DNA from: Candidatus Kapaibacterium sp.
Lineage (GTDB): Bacteria > Bacteroidota > Ignavibacteria > Kapaibacteriales > HRBIN21
Direction of reading: 5' to 3'
DNA: 64,000 nt
NCBI GenBank assembly: GCA_025059875.1
Contig: JANXCT010000002.1
Coordinates: forward strand, 279,180 to 343,179
Below are positions 1-7,487 of the stretch, one piece after another (within the stretch, counting starts at the first letter, position 1; each line of letters opens with the position of its first letter). The notes beneath the pieces were generated by a model, which saw only the letters and a program-made list of their open reading frames with translations, had not been told where the DNA came from and did no database searches. The position numbers and the translations under genes were made by a program.

Positions 1-295
1 CCTCGTCCTTGTTCATCCCCTGGAGCTGACCGTAGTGGCGCTCGTTGAGCGCTTCCGAGCGCTCTATAGGGAGCTCTGGACGCCCGAGGACACTCCGCAC
101 AATCTCTGCCGTCCGCCACGCTCGGCGCAGCGCTGAAGTGAAGATGAGGTCAATCGGGTAGGGCCGCAGAAGCTCACCCGCCTGACGTGCTTCGGCCTCC
201 CCGCGAGGTGAGAGATCCACATCAATCCAGCCTGTGAAGCGATTCTGCCGGTTCCACTCCGACTCTCCGTGACGTAGCAGAATCAGCAACGGCAT
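1..295 (-). CDS. gpmA: 2,3-bisphosphoglycerate-dependent phosphoglycerate mutase (3' end beyond window)
   Basis: This gene encodes a cofactor-dependent phosphoglycerate mutase of glycolysis, which interconverts 3- and 2-phosphoglycerate through a phosphohistidine. Only the first 98 residues lie in the window; the gene runs off the left edge. The phosphohistidine motif RHGESEWN is at residues 8-15 (His9 catalytic), followed by FTGWIDVDLSPRG and the TSALRRAWRTAE segment. NERHYGQLQGMNK near residues 84-96 carries the catalytic Glu. The ERHYGQLQG segment separates it from the wider histidine-phosphatase family. The ATG at 293-295 is the natural start. It lies 36 bp downstream of the nucleotidyltransferase gene and is probably the last gene of the rpsF operon. 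Confidence 0.93.
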   Translation of the reverse strand, partial: MPLLILLRHGESEWNRQNRFTGWIDVDLSPRGEAEARQAGELLRPYPIDLIFTSALRRAWRTAEIVRSVLGRPELPIERSEALNERHYGQLQGMNKDE

Positions 296-331
296 CCGAC
301 GGACCGTTCGCGGTGGGACACCAACTCAACA

Positions 332-1096
332 TCAAGCAGCTGGCTGCTCCTGGTAGTGACTTTCCAGCAGCTCTTCCGCATACGCCAGCTCCGCAAGAGT
401 ATTGACGCCTTGGAATTCCTGCCACCGCGGAGCACACCATGCCCCAACAGGCTGCTTCTCGTCACGACACAGAGCCACGATGTCCGTGAGGTAGTACTCC
501 TGCTGGGCATTCTGCCGGCTCAGCCGAGGCAGCAGCCTGAAAAGCACAGGAGCCCGTGCGGCAATGATGCCAGTGTTGACTTCACAAATCTCCCGCTCCT
601 GCGGCGTTGCATCACGCTCCTCCACAATTCGCACAATCTTCCCCGTGACATCCCGAAGGATACGGCCGTAGCCTGTAGGCTGCGGGACCTGGGTTGTCAG
701 AACCGTCACAGCATTCCCCGCGCGCAGGTGGAAGTCCACAAACACGCGGAGTGTCTCGTACTGCACCAGCGGCACGTCACCGGGGAGGATCAAGACGGTG
801 CCAGTAAACCCCCCCAGAACGCTTCTCGTCTGGAGAACGGCATGGCCTGTCCCGAGCTGCTCAGACTGCCAGACAACCTCAGCTTGCGGACAGTGCTGCT
901 GGAGAAACGCTGCTACCTCTTCCCCTCGAAAACCGACAACGACGATGAGCCGCCGCGGCCGCAAGGGAAGCACTGCTGCGAGCACGTACGATAGCAGCGG
1001 CCGTCCTTTCAGCGGCAAGAGTACTTTCGGCAGACCCGCATCCCCAATCCGCTTCCCCTTTCCAGCTGCTAGAACCACTGCAGCGATTCCGCTCAT
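332..1096 (-). CDS. GlmU-type nucleotidyltransferase lacking the acetyltransferase domain
   Basis: This 254-residue protein matches the N-terminal pyrophosphorylase half of GlmU, which makes UDP-GlcNAc from UTP and GlcNAc-1-phosphate. Visible signatures are the nucleotide loop LAAGKGKRI (residues 9-17), LPKVLLPLKGRP, QLGTGHAV, the metal-binding GDVPL, GYGRI and CEVNTGI. Full-length GlmU is about 450 residues with a left-handed beta-helix acetyltransferase domain; here the protein ends just after the nucleotidyltransferase fold. The ATG overlaps the panD stop by 4 bp (ATGA), so translation is probably coupled. It may act with a separate acetyltransferase, or on another sugar phosphate. The fold is clear; the substrate is inferred. 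Confidence 0.85.
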   Translation of the reverse strand: MSGIAAVVLAAGKGKRIGDAGLPKVLLPLKGRPLLSYVLAAVLPLRPRRLIVVVGFRGEEVAAFLQQHCPQAEVVWQSEQLGTGHAVLQTRSVLGGFTGTVLILPGDVPLVQYETLRVFVDFHLRAGNAVTVLTTQVPQPTGYGRILRDVTGKIVRIVEERDATPQEREICEVNTGIIAARAPVLFRLLPRLSRQNAQQEYYLTDIVALCRDEKQPVGAWCAPRWQEFQGVNTLAELAYAEELLESHYQEQPAA

Positions 1097-1485
1097 CCCC
1101 GTGGGTCCGCTGCATGAGCAACTTCTAGGAGCGAGCGGCGGAGCATACGGTTATGTTCGTCCACAGTCACCACTACAGGGGCGTGTCCTGGCAGCTCAGC
1201 TTCCGTCAGCAAGGCATACGAGAGCACCACGAGTTCATCCCCCACGACCCCCTTCCGCGCTGCCGGCCCGTTGAGGCACACCATCCCACTCCCTCGCGGC
1301 TCCGGGATCACGTACGTCTCCAGCCGTTCGCCGTTGTTGACGTTGAGCACGGTCACCTGCTCGTACGGTACCAGAAGGGCTGCCTCCATGAGGTCGGCAT
1401 CTAACCCGAGGCTACCTTCGTAGAGCAGATTTGCCGCCGTCACCTTCAGCCGTTGGAGCTTCGACTTCAAGATGACCCGCACCAT
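1093..1485 (-). CDS. panD: aspartate 1-decarboxylase (pyruvoyl-dependent)
   Basis: PanD converts L-aspartate to beta-alanine for pantothenate and coenzyme A synthesis. It is made as a zymogen that cleaves itself at a Gly-Ser bond to create a pyruvoyl group. With the start at 1485 (130 residues) the bond in LLYEGSLGLD falls at Gly24-Ser25, the same positions as in E. coli, which supports this ATG over the upstream GTG at 1509. NGERLETYVI and LNGPAARKGVVGDELVVLSY are further family segments. A GGTGAG-like Shine-Dalgarno lies just upstream. It overlaps the downstream nucleotidyltransferase by 4 bp and follows the epimerase gene after 77 bp. Confidence 0.95.
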   Translation of the reverse strand: MVRVILKSKLQRLKVTAANLLYEGSLGLDADLMEAALLVPYEQVTVLNVNNGERLETYVIPEPRGSGMVCLNGPAARKGVVGDELVVLSYALLTEAELPGHAPVVVTVDEHNRMLRRSLLEVAHAADPRG

Positions 1486-1562
1486 ATCTCTCACCACCAA
1501 GGGCCGCACTGTGTGCGTTGTGACGAAGGACAGAGGGCTTTTGTCTCTGCTGCGCTGTTAGC

Positions 1563-2504
1563 CTACAGCTCGCTATTCCCATCCAGCTCAGCCTTTAGGG
1601 CTGCTTCTAGCGTCGGGAAGCGGAAAGTAAACCCCTCCGCTAGGGCTCTCTCGGGTACTACACGCTGGCTGAAGTTGAGAGCATCGGCCAACTCTCCATA
1701 CTGCAGTCGAAGTGCCCAAGTTGGGACTCTAAGCCAGCAGGGGCGCCGGAGCAAACGCCCCAAAGTCTGGCAGAACTCTTGGAAGCGCACCGGAGAAGGT
1801 GCCACGGCATTGTACACCCCTTGAACGGTTGGAGTCTGAAGTGCCCACAGTACGAACGATACGACGTCGCTCCAATGGATCCAGGACACCCACTGCTGCC
1901 CACTACCTATAGTGCCTCCCAGGAACGCCCGGAATGTCGGCAAGAGCCTAGGCAAGAACCCAGCCTGCCGGTCCAAGACGATTCCTAGTCGTGGGATGAT
2001 GACTCGGACTCGATCTGCTGCCCTCAGCGCAGCTTCTTCCCATTCTCGGCAGACCTGCGCCAGGAAATCTGTCCCTGGAGGTGCAGTTTCTCGGCACAGC
2101 TCGTCGCCCCGGTTGCCGTAGTAGCCCACAGCCGAGACCGAAAGGAACACCTGTACCGCGTGTGGCGCCTCGTGTAGTGCTTGCACCAGCTGCCGTGTCG
2201 TCCCAACCCGACTCTGTTGGATGATCTGGCGATACGCTCGAGTCCAGCGACGGACGATGGGAGCACCAGCCAAGTTGAGAACTCCCCAAACCCCCTCGAG
2301 GGCTGACGCAGGCAGTTCCTGCTGCGGATTCCACACGTAGTACTCCACGCCTCCCGGAAACAGCTCCTTAGCTCTCGACAGTGACCGCACGAGGAGTCGG
2401 ACTTGGTAGCCCTGCTGCGTCAAGGTAGGAACGATCCGGCGTCCCAACCCTCCTGTTCCGCCAACGAGGAGGAGGCGGAGCCCCGGTGTTGCCCCAGTCT
2501 GCAC
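1563..2504 (-). CDS. TIGR01777 family NAD(P)-dependent epimerase-like protein
   Basis: This 313-residue protein belongs to the atypical short-chain dehydrogenase group known as TIGR01777 (YfcH-like), whose substrates are unknown. The Rossmann glycine motif LLLVGGTGGLGRR lies near the N-terminus. LNLAGAPIVRRWT, SVSAVGYYGNRG and RLGIVLDRQAGFLP are characteristic of the group, and PSPVRFQEFCQTLG begins the C-terminal DUF1731-like part. The start is a GTG at 2502-2504, one base after the rplI stop, so it is probably translated by coupling. The family is well supported; the reaction is not known. Confidence 0.88.
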   Translation of the reverse strand: MQTGATPGLRLLLVGGTGGLGRRIVPTLTQQGYQVRLLVRSLSRAKELFPGGVEYYVWNPQQELPASALEGVWGVLNLAGAPIVRRWTRAYRQIIQQSRVGTTRQLVQALHEAPHAVQVFLSVSAVGYYGNRGDELCRETAPPGTDFLAQVCREWEEAALRAADRVRVIIPRLGIVLDRQAGFLPRLLPTFRAFLGGTIGSGQQWVSWIHWSDVVSFVLWALQTPTVQGVYNAVAPSPVRFQEFCQTLGRLLRRPCWLRVPTWALRLQYGELADALNFSQRVVPERALAEGFTFRFPTLEAALKAELDGNSEL

Positions 2505-2505
2505 C

Positions 2506-2955
2506 TTATTCTTCGGCGCTCGTCACCCACACCTGAACGACCCCTACTACCTCTGGATGGAGCCGGACCTTGACCTCAAAGGTGCCAAGAGATCGGATGG
2601 GCTCTTCGATGATGATCGCGCGCCGGTCGATTGTGAAGCCGTGGAGCTGGAGCCCTTCGGCAATCATCTGCGGAGTCACTGAACCGAACAGGCGTCCTTC
2701 CTCCCCGACCCGCATGGGGATAGTCACGACGATTTCCTTCAGGCGTTCGGCCAACCGCTGCGCGCTGAGGCGTTCGCGTTCGAGGCGCCTCAGGTACTGC
2801 TGCTTCTCCTGCTCCAATCGGCGCAGAGCTGCTTCTGATGCAAAGTAGGCAAGCCCTCGAGGGATGAGGTAGTTCCGGGCAAAGCCGTCGCTGACCTCCA
2901 CAGTCTCGCCCATCTTCCCTAGCTTCTCAACGTCCTGTCGCAGAATGACGCGCAT
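2506..2955 (-). CDS. rplI: 50S ribosomal protein L9
   Basis: L9 is a large-subunit protein near the base of the L1 stalk, with two globular domains joined by a long helix. The 149-residue product starts with the canonical N-terminal domain (MRVILRQDVEKLGKMG, then GFARNYLIPRGLA), followed by a charged helix rich in Arg, Glu and Gln (about residues 45-75) and the C-terminal RNA-binding domain with GEEGRLFGSVTPQMIAEGL. A strong GGGAG Shine-Dalgarno precedes the ATG. It follows rpsF after 20 bp; the usual rpsR gene is not between them. Confidence 0.97.
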   Translation of the reverse strand: MRVILRQDVEKLGKMGETVEVSDGFARNYLIPRGLAYFASEAALRRLEQEKQQYLRRLERERLSAQRLAERLKEIVVTIPMRVGEEGRLFGSVTPQMIAEGLQLHGFTIDRRAIIIEEPIRSLGTFEVKVRLHPEVVGVVQVWVTSAEE

Positions 2956-2975
2956 TGGACTCCCTCCCTATCGTG

Positions 2976-3422
2976 CTACACCTCCTCGGCTTCTTCGCCT
3001 TCCACTTCCTCGCCTTCTACCTCCGCAAATTCCTCTTTCTCAGCCGCCTCTACACGTGGTGTCTCTGGCACAAGCTGGCCACTCTGCGGCGGATGCTGGC
3101 GCCGGTACTGGAGGACCTCAGGGTCAATCTGAAGGGTGAGATGCCGCAGGAAGTTCTCCTCCAGCAGGAACAAGCGCTCCAGCAACGGCAGCGCTGTCGG
3201 ATGGGCCTCGTATGCGGCATAGACGTAGTAGCCGGTGTTGCGCTTCTTGATCGGGTACGCAAGGCGCCGCTTCCCGAGCTCGTAGAAGAGTTGGATCTCA
3301 CCACCGTGAGACTCGATGTACTCCTTGAAGCGGTCAATCGTAGCACGGATGTCAGCGTCTTCCAGGGCCGCGTTGATGATGGCCGTCGTCTCGTACAGTC
3401 GCCGGTGAGGTACTATAGTCAT
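2976..3422 (-). CDS. rpsF: 30S ribosomal protein S6
   Basis: S6 is a small-subunit platform protein that pairs with S18. The first ~105 residues match the family: RRLYETTAIINAALED, the GGEIQLFYELGKRRLAYPIKK segment and NTGYYVYAAYEA. A C-terminal extension ends in a run rich in Glu and Val (last ~20 residues), as seen in many S6 proteins. It heads the minus-strand operon that includes rplI, panD and gpmA. A TAATTTTG promoter box lies about 57 bases upstream of the ATG. No ssb or rpsR follows, unlike the common order. Confidence 0.97.
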   Translation of the reverse strand: MTIVPHRRLYETTAIINAALEDADIRATIDRFKEYIESHGGEIQLFYELGKRRLAYPIKKRNTGYYVYAAYEAHPTALPLLERLFLLEENFLRHLTLQIDPEVLQYRRQHPPQSGQLVPETPRVEAAEKEEFAEVEGEEVEGEEAEEV

Positions 3423-3456
3423 GCTCTTCTATGGCTGTGGGACAACCGCGCCACCC

Positions 3457-3486
3457 TTAGGCAGCACTAGAGACCTAACAAAATTA
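3457..3486 (-). promoter_or_regulatory. rpsF promoter box TAATTTTG with short leader inverted repeat
   Basis: On the minus strand TAATTTTG (3479-3486) fits the Bacteroidetes -7 consensus TAnnTTTG and is preceded by G. Just downstream, TTAGG and CCTAA (3474-3478 and 3457-3461) form a 5-bp inverted repeat near the expected transcript start. No TTG is seen about 19 bp upstream of the box. The box is convincing by pattern; the role of the repeat is unknown. Confidence 0.5.
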
Positions 3487-3633
3487 CACCATTCCAGCCA
3501 GGTCAGCTGCCTACCGCCTCAGGACTGCCGCCGCCTTCGTGGAGGCTCCTGTGAAGGGACTCTGATCTCCACTCCGCCCGCCTCCTCTGGCCCAATGTTG
3601 AGCCGGGGGCCGTGGAGTGGCTACTGAAGTCCG

Positions 3634-3641
3634 TATTTTTG
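3634..3641 (+). promoter_or_regulatory. rpsA promoter box TATTTTTG
   Basis: TATTTTTG, preceded by CCG and followed by C, fits TAnnTTTG and lies 45 bases before the ATG of ribosomal protein S1, giving an expected leader of about 40 nt. The box and the divergent rpsF box are about 150 bp apart, so the 264-bp intergenic region holds both promoters. Confidence 0.55.
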
Positions 3642-3686
3642 CGCCCTCCTCGTTGCTCGCGAGAACTGCTACAAGGTACCGCGTTC

Positions 3687-5606
3687 ATGGAACAGACTCC
3701 AGTCCCCACTGCTATGCCTGAAGACCCAACCAGTGCCCCAGAGGGTAGAGAAGAGCCTTCAACTACTGGCGTCCAACCTTCTGGTTTCACCGCTAAATCG
3801 GTCACCTCCGTGGTCCCTCTGCTCCCGAGCGAGAAGATAGCCGAAGTTGAACGGCTCGTCGTGGATCGCTCGATCCTCGAGGTCACAGTTACAGAGCGGA
3901 TCCGCGGGGGATTTCGGGTGCAGTACGACGACCTCACCGCTTTCCTTCCGACGGCACTAGCAACCTCACAGCGCCATCCTACGGAGAGCGAGCTTCGGGA
4001 GCTCGTAGGTCAGCGAGTGCACGTCGTGGCTCATGAACTTCGCCGACACGACAATGGCACCGCGACCTTCGTAGTAAGCCGGCGGCACTTTCTAGAGGAC
4101 CTGGCGCTGGCCCGGCTGAAAGTCGGTAGTATCGTCGAGGGTAAGGTCACACGCTTAGTCACCACAGGGGTCTTCGTAGAGGTGGGGGGCATAGAAGGCT
4201 TCATCCCTCTGGCAGAGTTAGAGCACGTCCCAGTCTCCACGCCGAGTAAGGTACTCTCTCTGGGCGAGCTGGTCCGGGCGCAGGTGATCGAGGTGGACGT
4301 GAACAAACGCCGAGTTCGGCTCAGCCGAAAGGCCCTCCTCCCCTCTCCATGGGAAGGGGTGGAGACACGATACCCTGTAGGAAGCCGAGTGCGTGGCATC
4401 GTGCGACGCGTGCTGCCAAGAGCAGCAGTGGTGCAAATAGAACCCGGCATTGACGGAATTGTGCCTGTGGAAGAGCTCTCGTGGACACACCGGGTTGCTC
4501 ATCCTGCCCATGCCCTCAGCGCCGGACAGGAGGTGGAACTCGTAGTTGTGGAGAGCTCTGCTGCCCAGAAGCGGCTTGTGCTCAGCCTTCGCCGAACTCA
4601 GCCGGATCCATGGGAAGGAGCAGTACAACGGTACTCGGTTGGCAGTCGGGTCCGCGCAACGGTACGCCGCTTATCGGCGACAGCAGCTTTCGTAGAGCTG
4701 GAAGATGGCCTGCCGGGGCTCATCCCTGCAGCCGAGCTCTCATGGAGCCGTCCTCATCCGTCTCCATCTAGCCTTTTCCACGTAGGCCAAGAAGTCGAGG
4801 CTGTGGTACTGCAAGTAGAACCGCAGCGGCGCTTGATTGTCCTCAGTTACCGCCAGGCCCAGCCCAGCCCGTGGGAGTCTGCAGAAGAGCGCTTTCCTGC
4901 TGGTAGCCGCATCTACGGAATTGTTCGCCGCGTTCTGCCGAAAGGTGCCATCATCGAGGTTGGTGAAGGCCTCGAGGGCTTCATCCCCTTGAGTGAGCTC
5001 TCCTGGCTACGGCGTCCGAACCATGCTGCCGAAGTGCTGCAGGCCGGGCAAGAGGTAGAGGGCTTGGTGCTCGAGGTCTCAGCAGCAGAGCAGCGGCTCG
5101 TCCTCAGCCTCCGCCAAGCTCAGCCAAATCCTTGGCCTGAGCTTGCCCAACGGTATGCCATCGGCACCGAATGTGAAGCAACCTTCGTACGGCAGGAACG
5201 GGCAGGGGCGCTAGTACGGCTCCCTGAAGGCGCGGACGCCTTCATGCCACGAAGTACCTTTGCCCACCTGTTGCGCAAGACGCGGGAGCCGTGGAAACCT
5301 GGGGATACGCTCCGGGTACGAATCGTAGAGTTGAACCCGGAGGAGCTCTCGCTCATCGTAGAGCCAATCCTTGCCAAGCCTGCCCCACTACCGGCCGCGC
5401 GCCAGCCGAGCGCTACAAGCCTCGGCCGACCAGTCCCTCCACGCCCCGCTGTGCAGCGACCCCCGAAACCGAAACCTACGGAAGCGCCTCCGCCACTTAC
5501 CACTCGCGAAGAACGGCGCACTGGGGTGACCTTAGCCGAACTCCTCTCCGAGGAAATCCGCCAGAAGCTGCTCCGAGGAGCCCAATCGGAGCAACAGCGG
5601 TCATAG
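3687..5606 (+). CDS. rpsA: 30S ribosomal protein S1 (six S1 domains)
   Basis: S1 binds mRNA at the small subunit and helps initiation. The 639-residue product has six S1-type repeats in tandem: a divergent first one, then five that open with VGS/AGS/IGT plus a basic strand (for example VGSIVEGKVTRL, VGSRVRGIVRRV, AGSRIYGIVRRV). Repeats 2-5 are separated by linkers of the form QAQPSPWE. A Pro-rich tail and a charged C-terminal helix follow. A GTG at 3612 would add 25 residues but precedes the predicted promoter box, so the ATG at 3687 is preferred. The six-domain layout is that of true S1 rather than shorter S1-like proteins. Unlike many bacteria it is not next to cmk or ispH. Confidence 0.9.
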   Translation: MEQTPVPTAMPEDPTSAPEGREEPSTTGVQPSGFTAKSVTSVVPLLPSEKIAEVERLVVDRSILEVTVTERIRGGFRVQYDDLTAFLPTALATSQRHPTESELRELVGQRVHVVAHELRRHDNGTATFVVSRRHFLEDLALARLKVGSIVEGKVTRLVTTGVFVEVGGIEGFIPLAELEHVPVSTPSKVLSLGELVRAQVIEVDVNKRRVRLSRKALLPSPWEGVETRYPVGSRVRGIVRRVLPRAAVVQIEPGIDGIVPVEELSWTHRVAHPAHALSAGQEVELVVVESSAAQKRLVLSLRRTQPDPWEGAVQRYSVGSRVRATVRRLSATAAFVELEDGLPGLIPAAELSWSRPHPSPSSLFHVGQEVEAVVLQVEPQRRLIVLSYRQAQPSPWESAEERFPAGSRIYGIVRRVLPKGAIIEVGEGLEGFIPLSELSWLRRPNHAAEVLQAGQEVEGLVLEVSAAEQRLVLSLRQAQPNPWPELAQRYAIGTECEATFVRQERAGALVRLPEGADAFMPRSTFAHLLRKTREPWKPGDTLRVRIVELNPEELSLIVEPILAKPAPLPAARQPSATSLGRPVPPRPAVQRPPKPKPTEAPPPLTTREERRTGVTLAELLSEEIRQKLLRGAQSEQQRS

Positions 5607-5673
5607 TCGGCTGGAAAGCCACATGGTCACTGCCGAGTTCCCAACTCTCGCCCCATGAGGTAAACGCCCGCTG

Positions 5674-7428
5674 ATGGCCACTCGCACAGTAGAGGACCTA
5701 CGACGCATACTGCAGCGCATCGACGGCCGCGGTTACAAAGCATACGACGAGCTAGAAGGCGAGTACCGCTTCCCGCAGTGGACGCTCTGGATTGACCACG
5801 TCCAGCCTGATCCTTTTGCTCCTCCATCGCGGATGCGACTACGCCTGCCGCAGTCTGTGGCGCGCTTTCCAGAAGAGCTCTTCGCCGACCGAGTCCGCCG
5901 CATTGCGTTGGAAGATTACTTAGCCCGCCGTGTCCGTAGCGCGATCGACAGCGTTGCCCAGAAGCACCGCGGCTCGGGCAAGAGTGGACTCATTAGCGTC
6001 GACGCTGGCAATCAGGAGGTCTTGGAGCGGACAGCAGTCCGAGTTACCGCAGAGTGGGTAGAGCTCCGCTTCCAGTTGGGACTACCCGCTGCCGGGCGGA
6101 CAGTGCTGGGACGCCAAGCTGAGGCCATGCTCCGCCAGGAGTTGCCCGAAATCGTACGTCGTAGCCTCCTCTGGGAGATGACTCCACAGGAGGAGTGCCG
6201 ACGCTTCGTGGAGTGCATAGAGAACCAAGAGTTCATCCGCCGGCAGCTACAGCACCGAGGCCTCGTCGCTTTTGTTGCTGACGGAGCAATTCTGCCACGC
6301 CGCAGTGGCATCAGCCAACTGCCTTTGCCCAACGCCATCCCTTTTCGCTCTCCAGCGAGCCTGCGTGTGAGCTTCACCCCACCCAATCCCGTCTGGCACA
6401 ATGGACAGCTCAGCGAGAGCATTACCGGTATGGGCATTCCAGAGGGCGTCACCCTCATCGTCGGCGGTGGATACCACGGGAAGTCCACACTCCTACGAGC
6501 GCTGGAACGTGGGGTCTACCCACACATTCCGGGTGACGGACGGGAGTACGTCGTCACTCGGGCCGATGCCGTCAAGATCAGAGCTGAGGACGGCCGTCGG
6601 ATCGAACAGGTCGACCTCAGCCCTTTCATCGGTACACTCCCCTACGGACAAAGTACCCACGCCTTCTGCACCGACAATGCCAGCGGTAGCACCAGTCAAG
6701 CTGCCAACATCGTAGAAGCACTGGAGGCCGGCTCCCGACTACTGCTGATCGACGAGGACACCTCCGCCACGAACTTCATGGTTCGCGACGCCCGGATGCA
6801 GGCGCTGGTAGCAAAAGACTATGAGCCAATCACGCCTTTTGTGGACCGCGTGCGCGAGCTCTTCGAGCGCTTCCGCATCAGCACTGTCTTAGTCATGGGC
6901 GGCAGTGGAGATTACCTGGACGTTGCCGACACCGTCATCATGATGCGCGAGTACTGCGCAGAAGACGTTACCGAGCAGGCACGGGCAGTCGCTGCCGCGT
7001 ACCCGACGGGACGCCGACGCGAGACTCCAGCCCCATTTGAGCGGCTCCGCGAACGGGCTCTCGTCCCCGAGAGCATAGACACTTCTCGAGGACGTCGTGA
7101 AGTTAGCATTGATGCCAAGTCTACCGATCTCCTCGTCATCGGCACTACCCCTGTGGAGCTGTGGGCAGTCGAGCAACTCGTGGACATCAGCCAGACACGG
7201 GCTATTGGATACGCCATCCACACAATCGCCGAGCGCTATGCCGATGGGCGTAAGCGACTCGCAGAGCTGCTGGACGCAGCGGAGCAGCTCATGGATACTG
7301 AAGCCCTCGAGGCACTCTCTCCCTTCGCCCGGGGTGGGCGCCACCCCGGAAACTTAGCTCGGCCTCGACGGTACGAGATTGCCGCTGCGCTCAACCGCCT
7401 CCGCACTGTCCGCATGCGGCAGGTGTAG
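5674..7428 (+). CDS. predicted ABC-class ATPase (PF09818 family)
   Basis: This 584-residue protein belongs to the conserved but poorly characterised 'ABC_ATPase' family (COG3044). The ATPase core has a Walker A GGGYHGKST (about residues 264-272), an ABC-signature-like ASGSTSQAANIVEAL and a Walker B LLLIDEDTSATNFMVRD (about 356). LVMGGSGDYLDVAD and IMMREY follow as in the family. It has no membrane segments. As recalled from the literature, the trypanosome RNA-editing factor MRB1590 is a relative with an RNA-binding pore, so an RNA role is plausible. It follows rpsA by 67 bp on the same strand, which fits that idea but does not prove it. Confidence 0.88.
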   Translation: MATRTVEDLRRILQRIDGRGYKAYDELEGEYRFPQWTLWIDHVQPDPFAPPSRMRLRLPQSVARFPEELFADRVRRIALEDYLARRVRSAIDSVAQKHRGSGKSGLISVDAGNQEVLERTAVRVTAEWVELRFQLGLPAAGRTVLGRQAEAMLRQELPEIVRRSLLWEMTPQEECRRFVECIENQEFIRRQLQHRGLVAFVADGAILPRRSGISQLPLPNAIPFRSPASLRVSFTPPNPVWHNGQLSESITGMGIPEGVTLIVGGGYHGKSTLLRALERGVYPHIPGDGREYVVTRADAVKIRAEDGRRIEQVDLSPFIGTLPYGQSTHAFCTDNASGSTSQAANIVEALEAGSRLLLIDEDTSATNFMVRDARMQALVAKDYEPITPFVDRVRELFERFRISTVLVMGGSGDYLDVADTVIMMREYCAEDVTEQARAVAAAYPTGRRRETPAPFERLRERALVPESIDTSRGRREVSIDAKSTDLLVIGTTPVELWAVEQLVDISQTRAIGYAIHTIAERYADGRKRLAELLDAAEQLMDTEALEALSPFARGGRHPGNLARPRRYEIAAALNRLRTVRMRQV

Positions 7429-7487
7429 CGGAAAAGGCAAGGACTCTGCGTCTGTAGCCCTCCGTACACCATCCGTCAGACCCCGGA

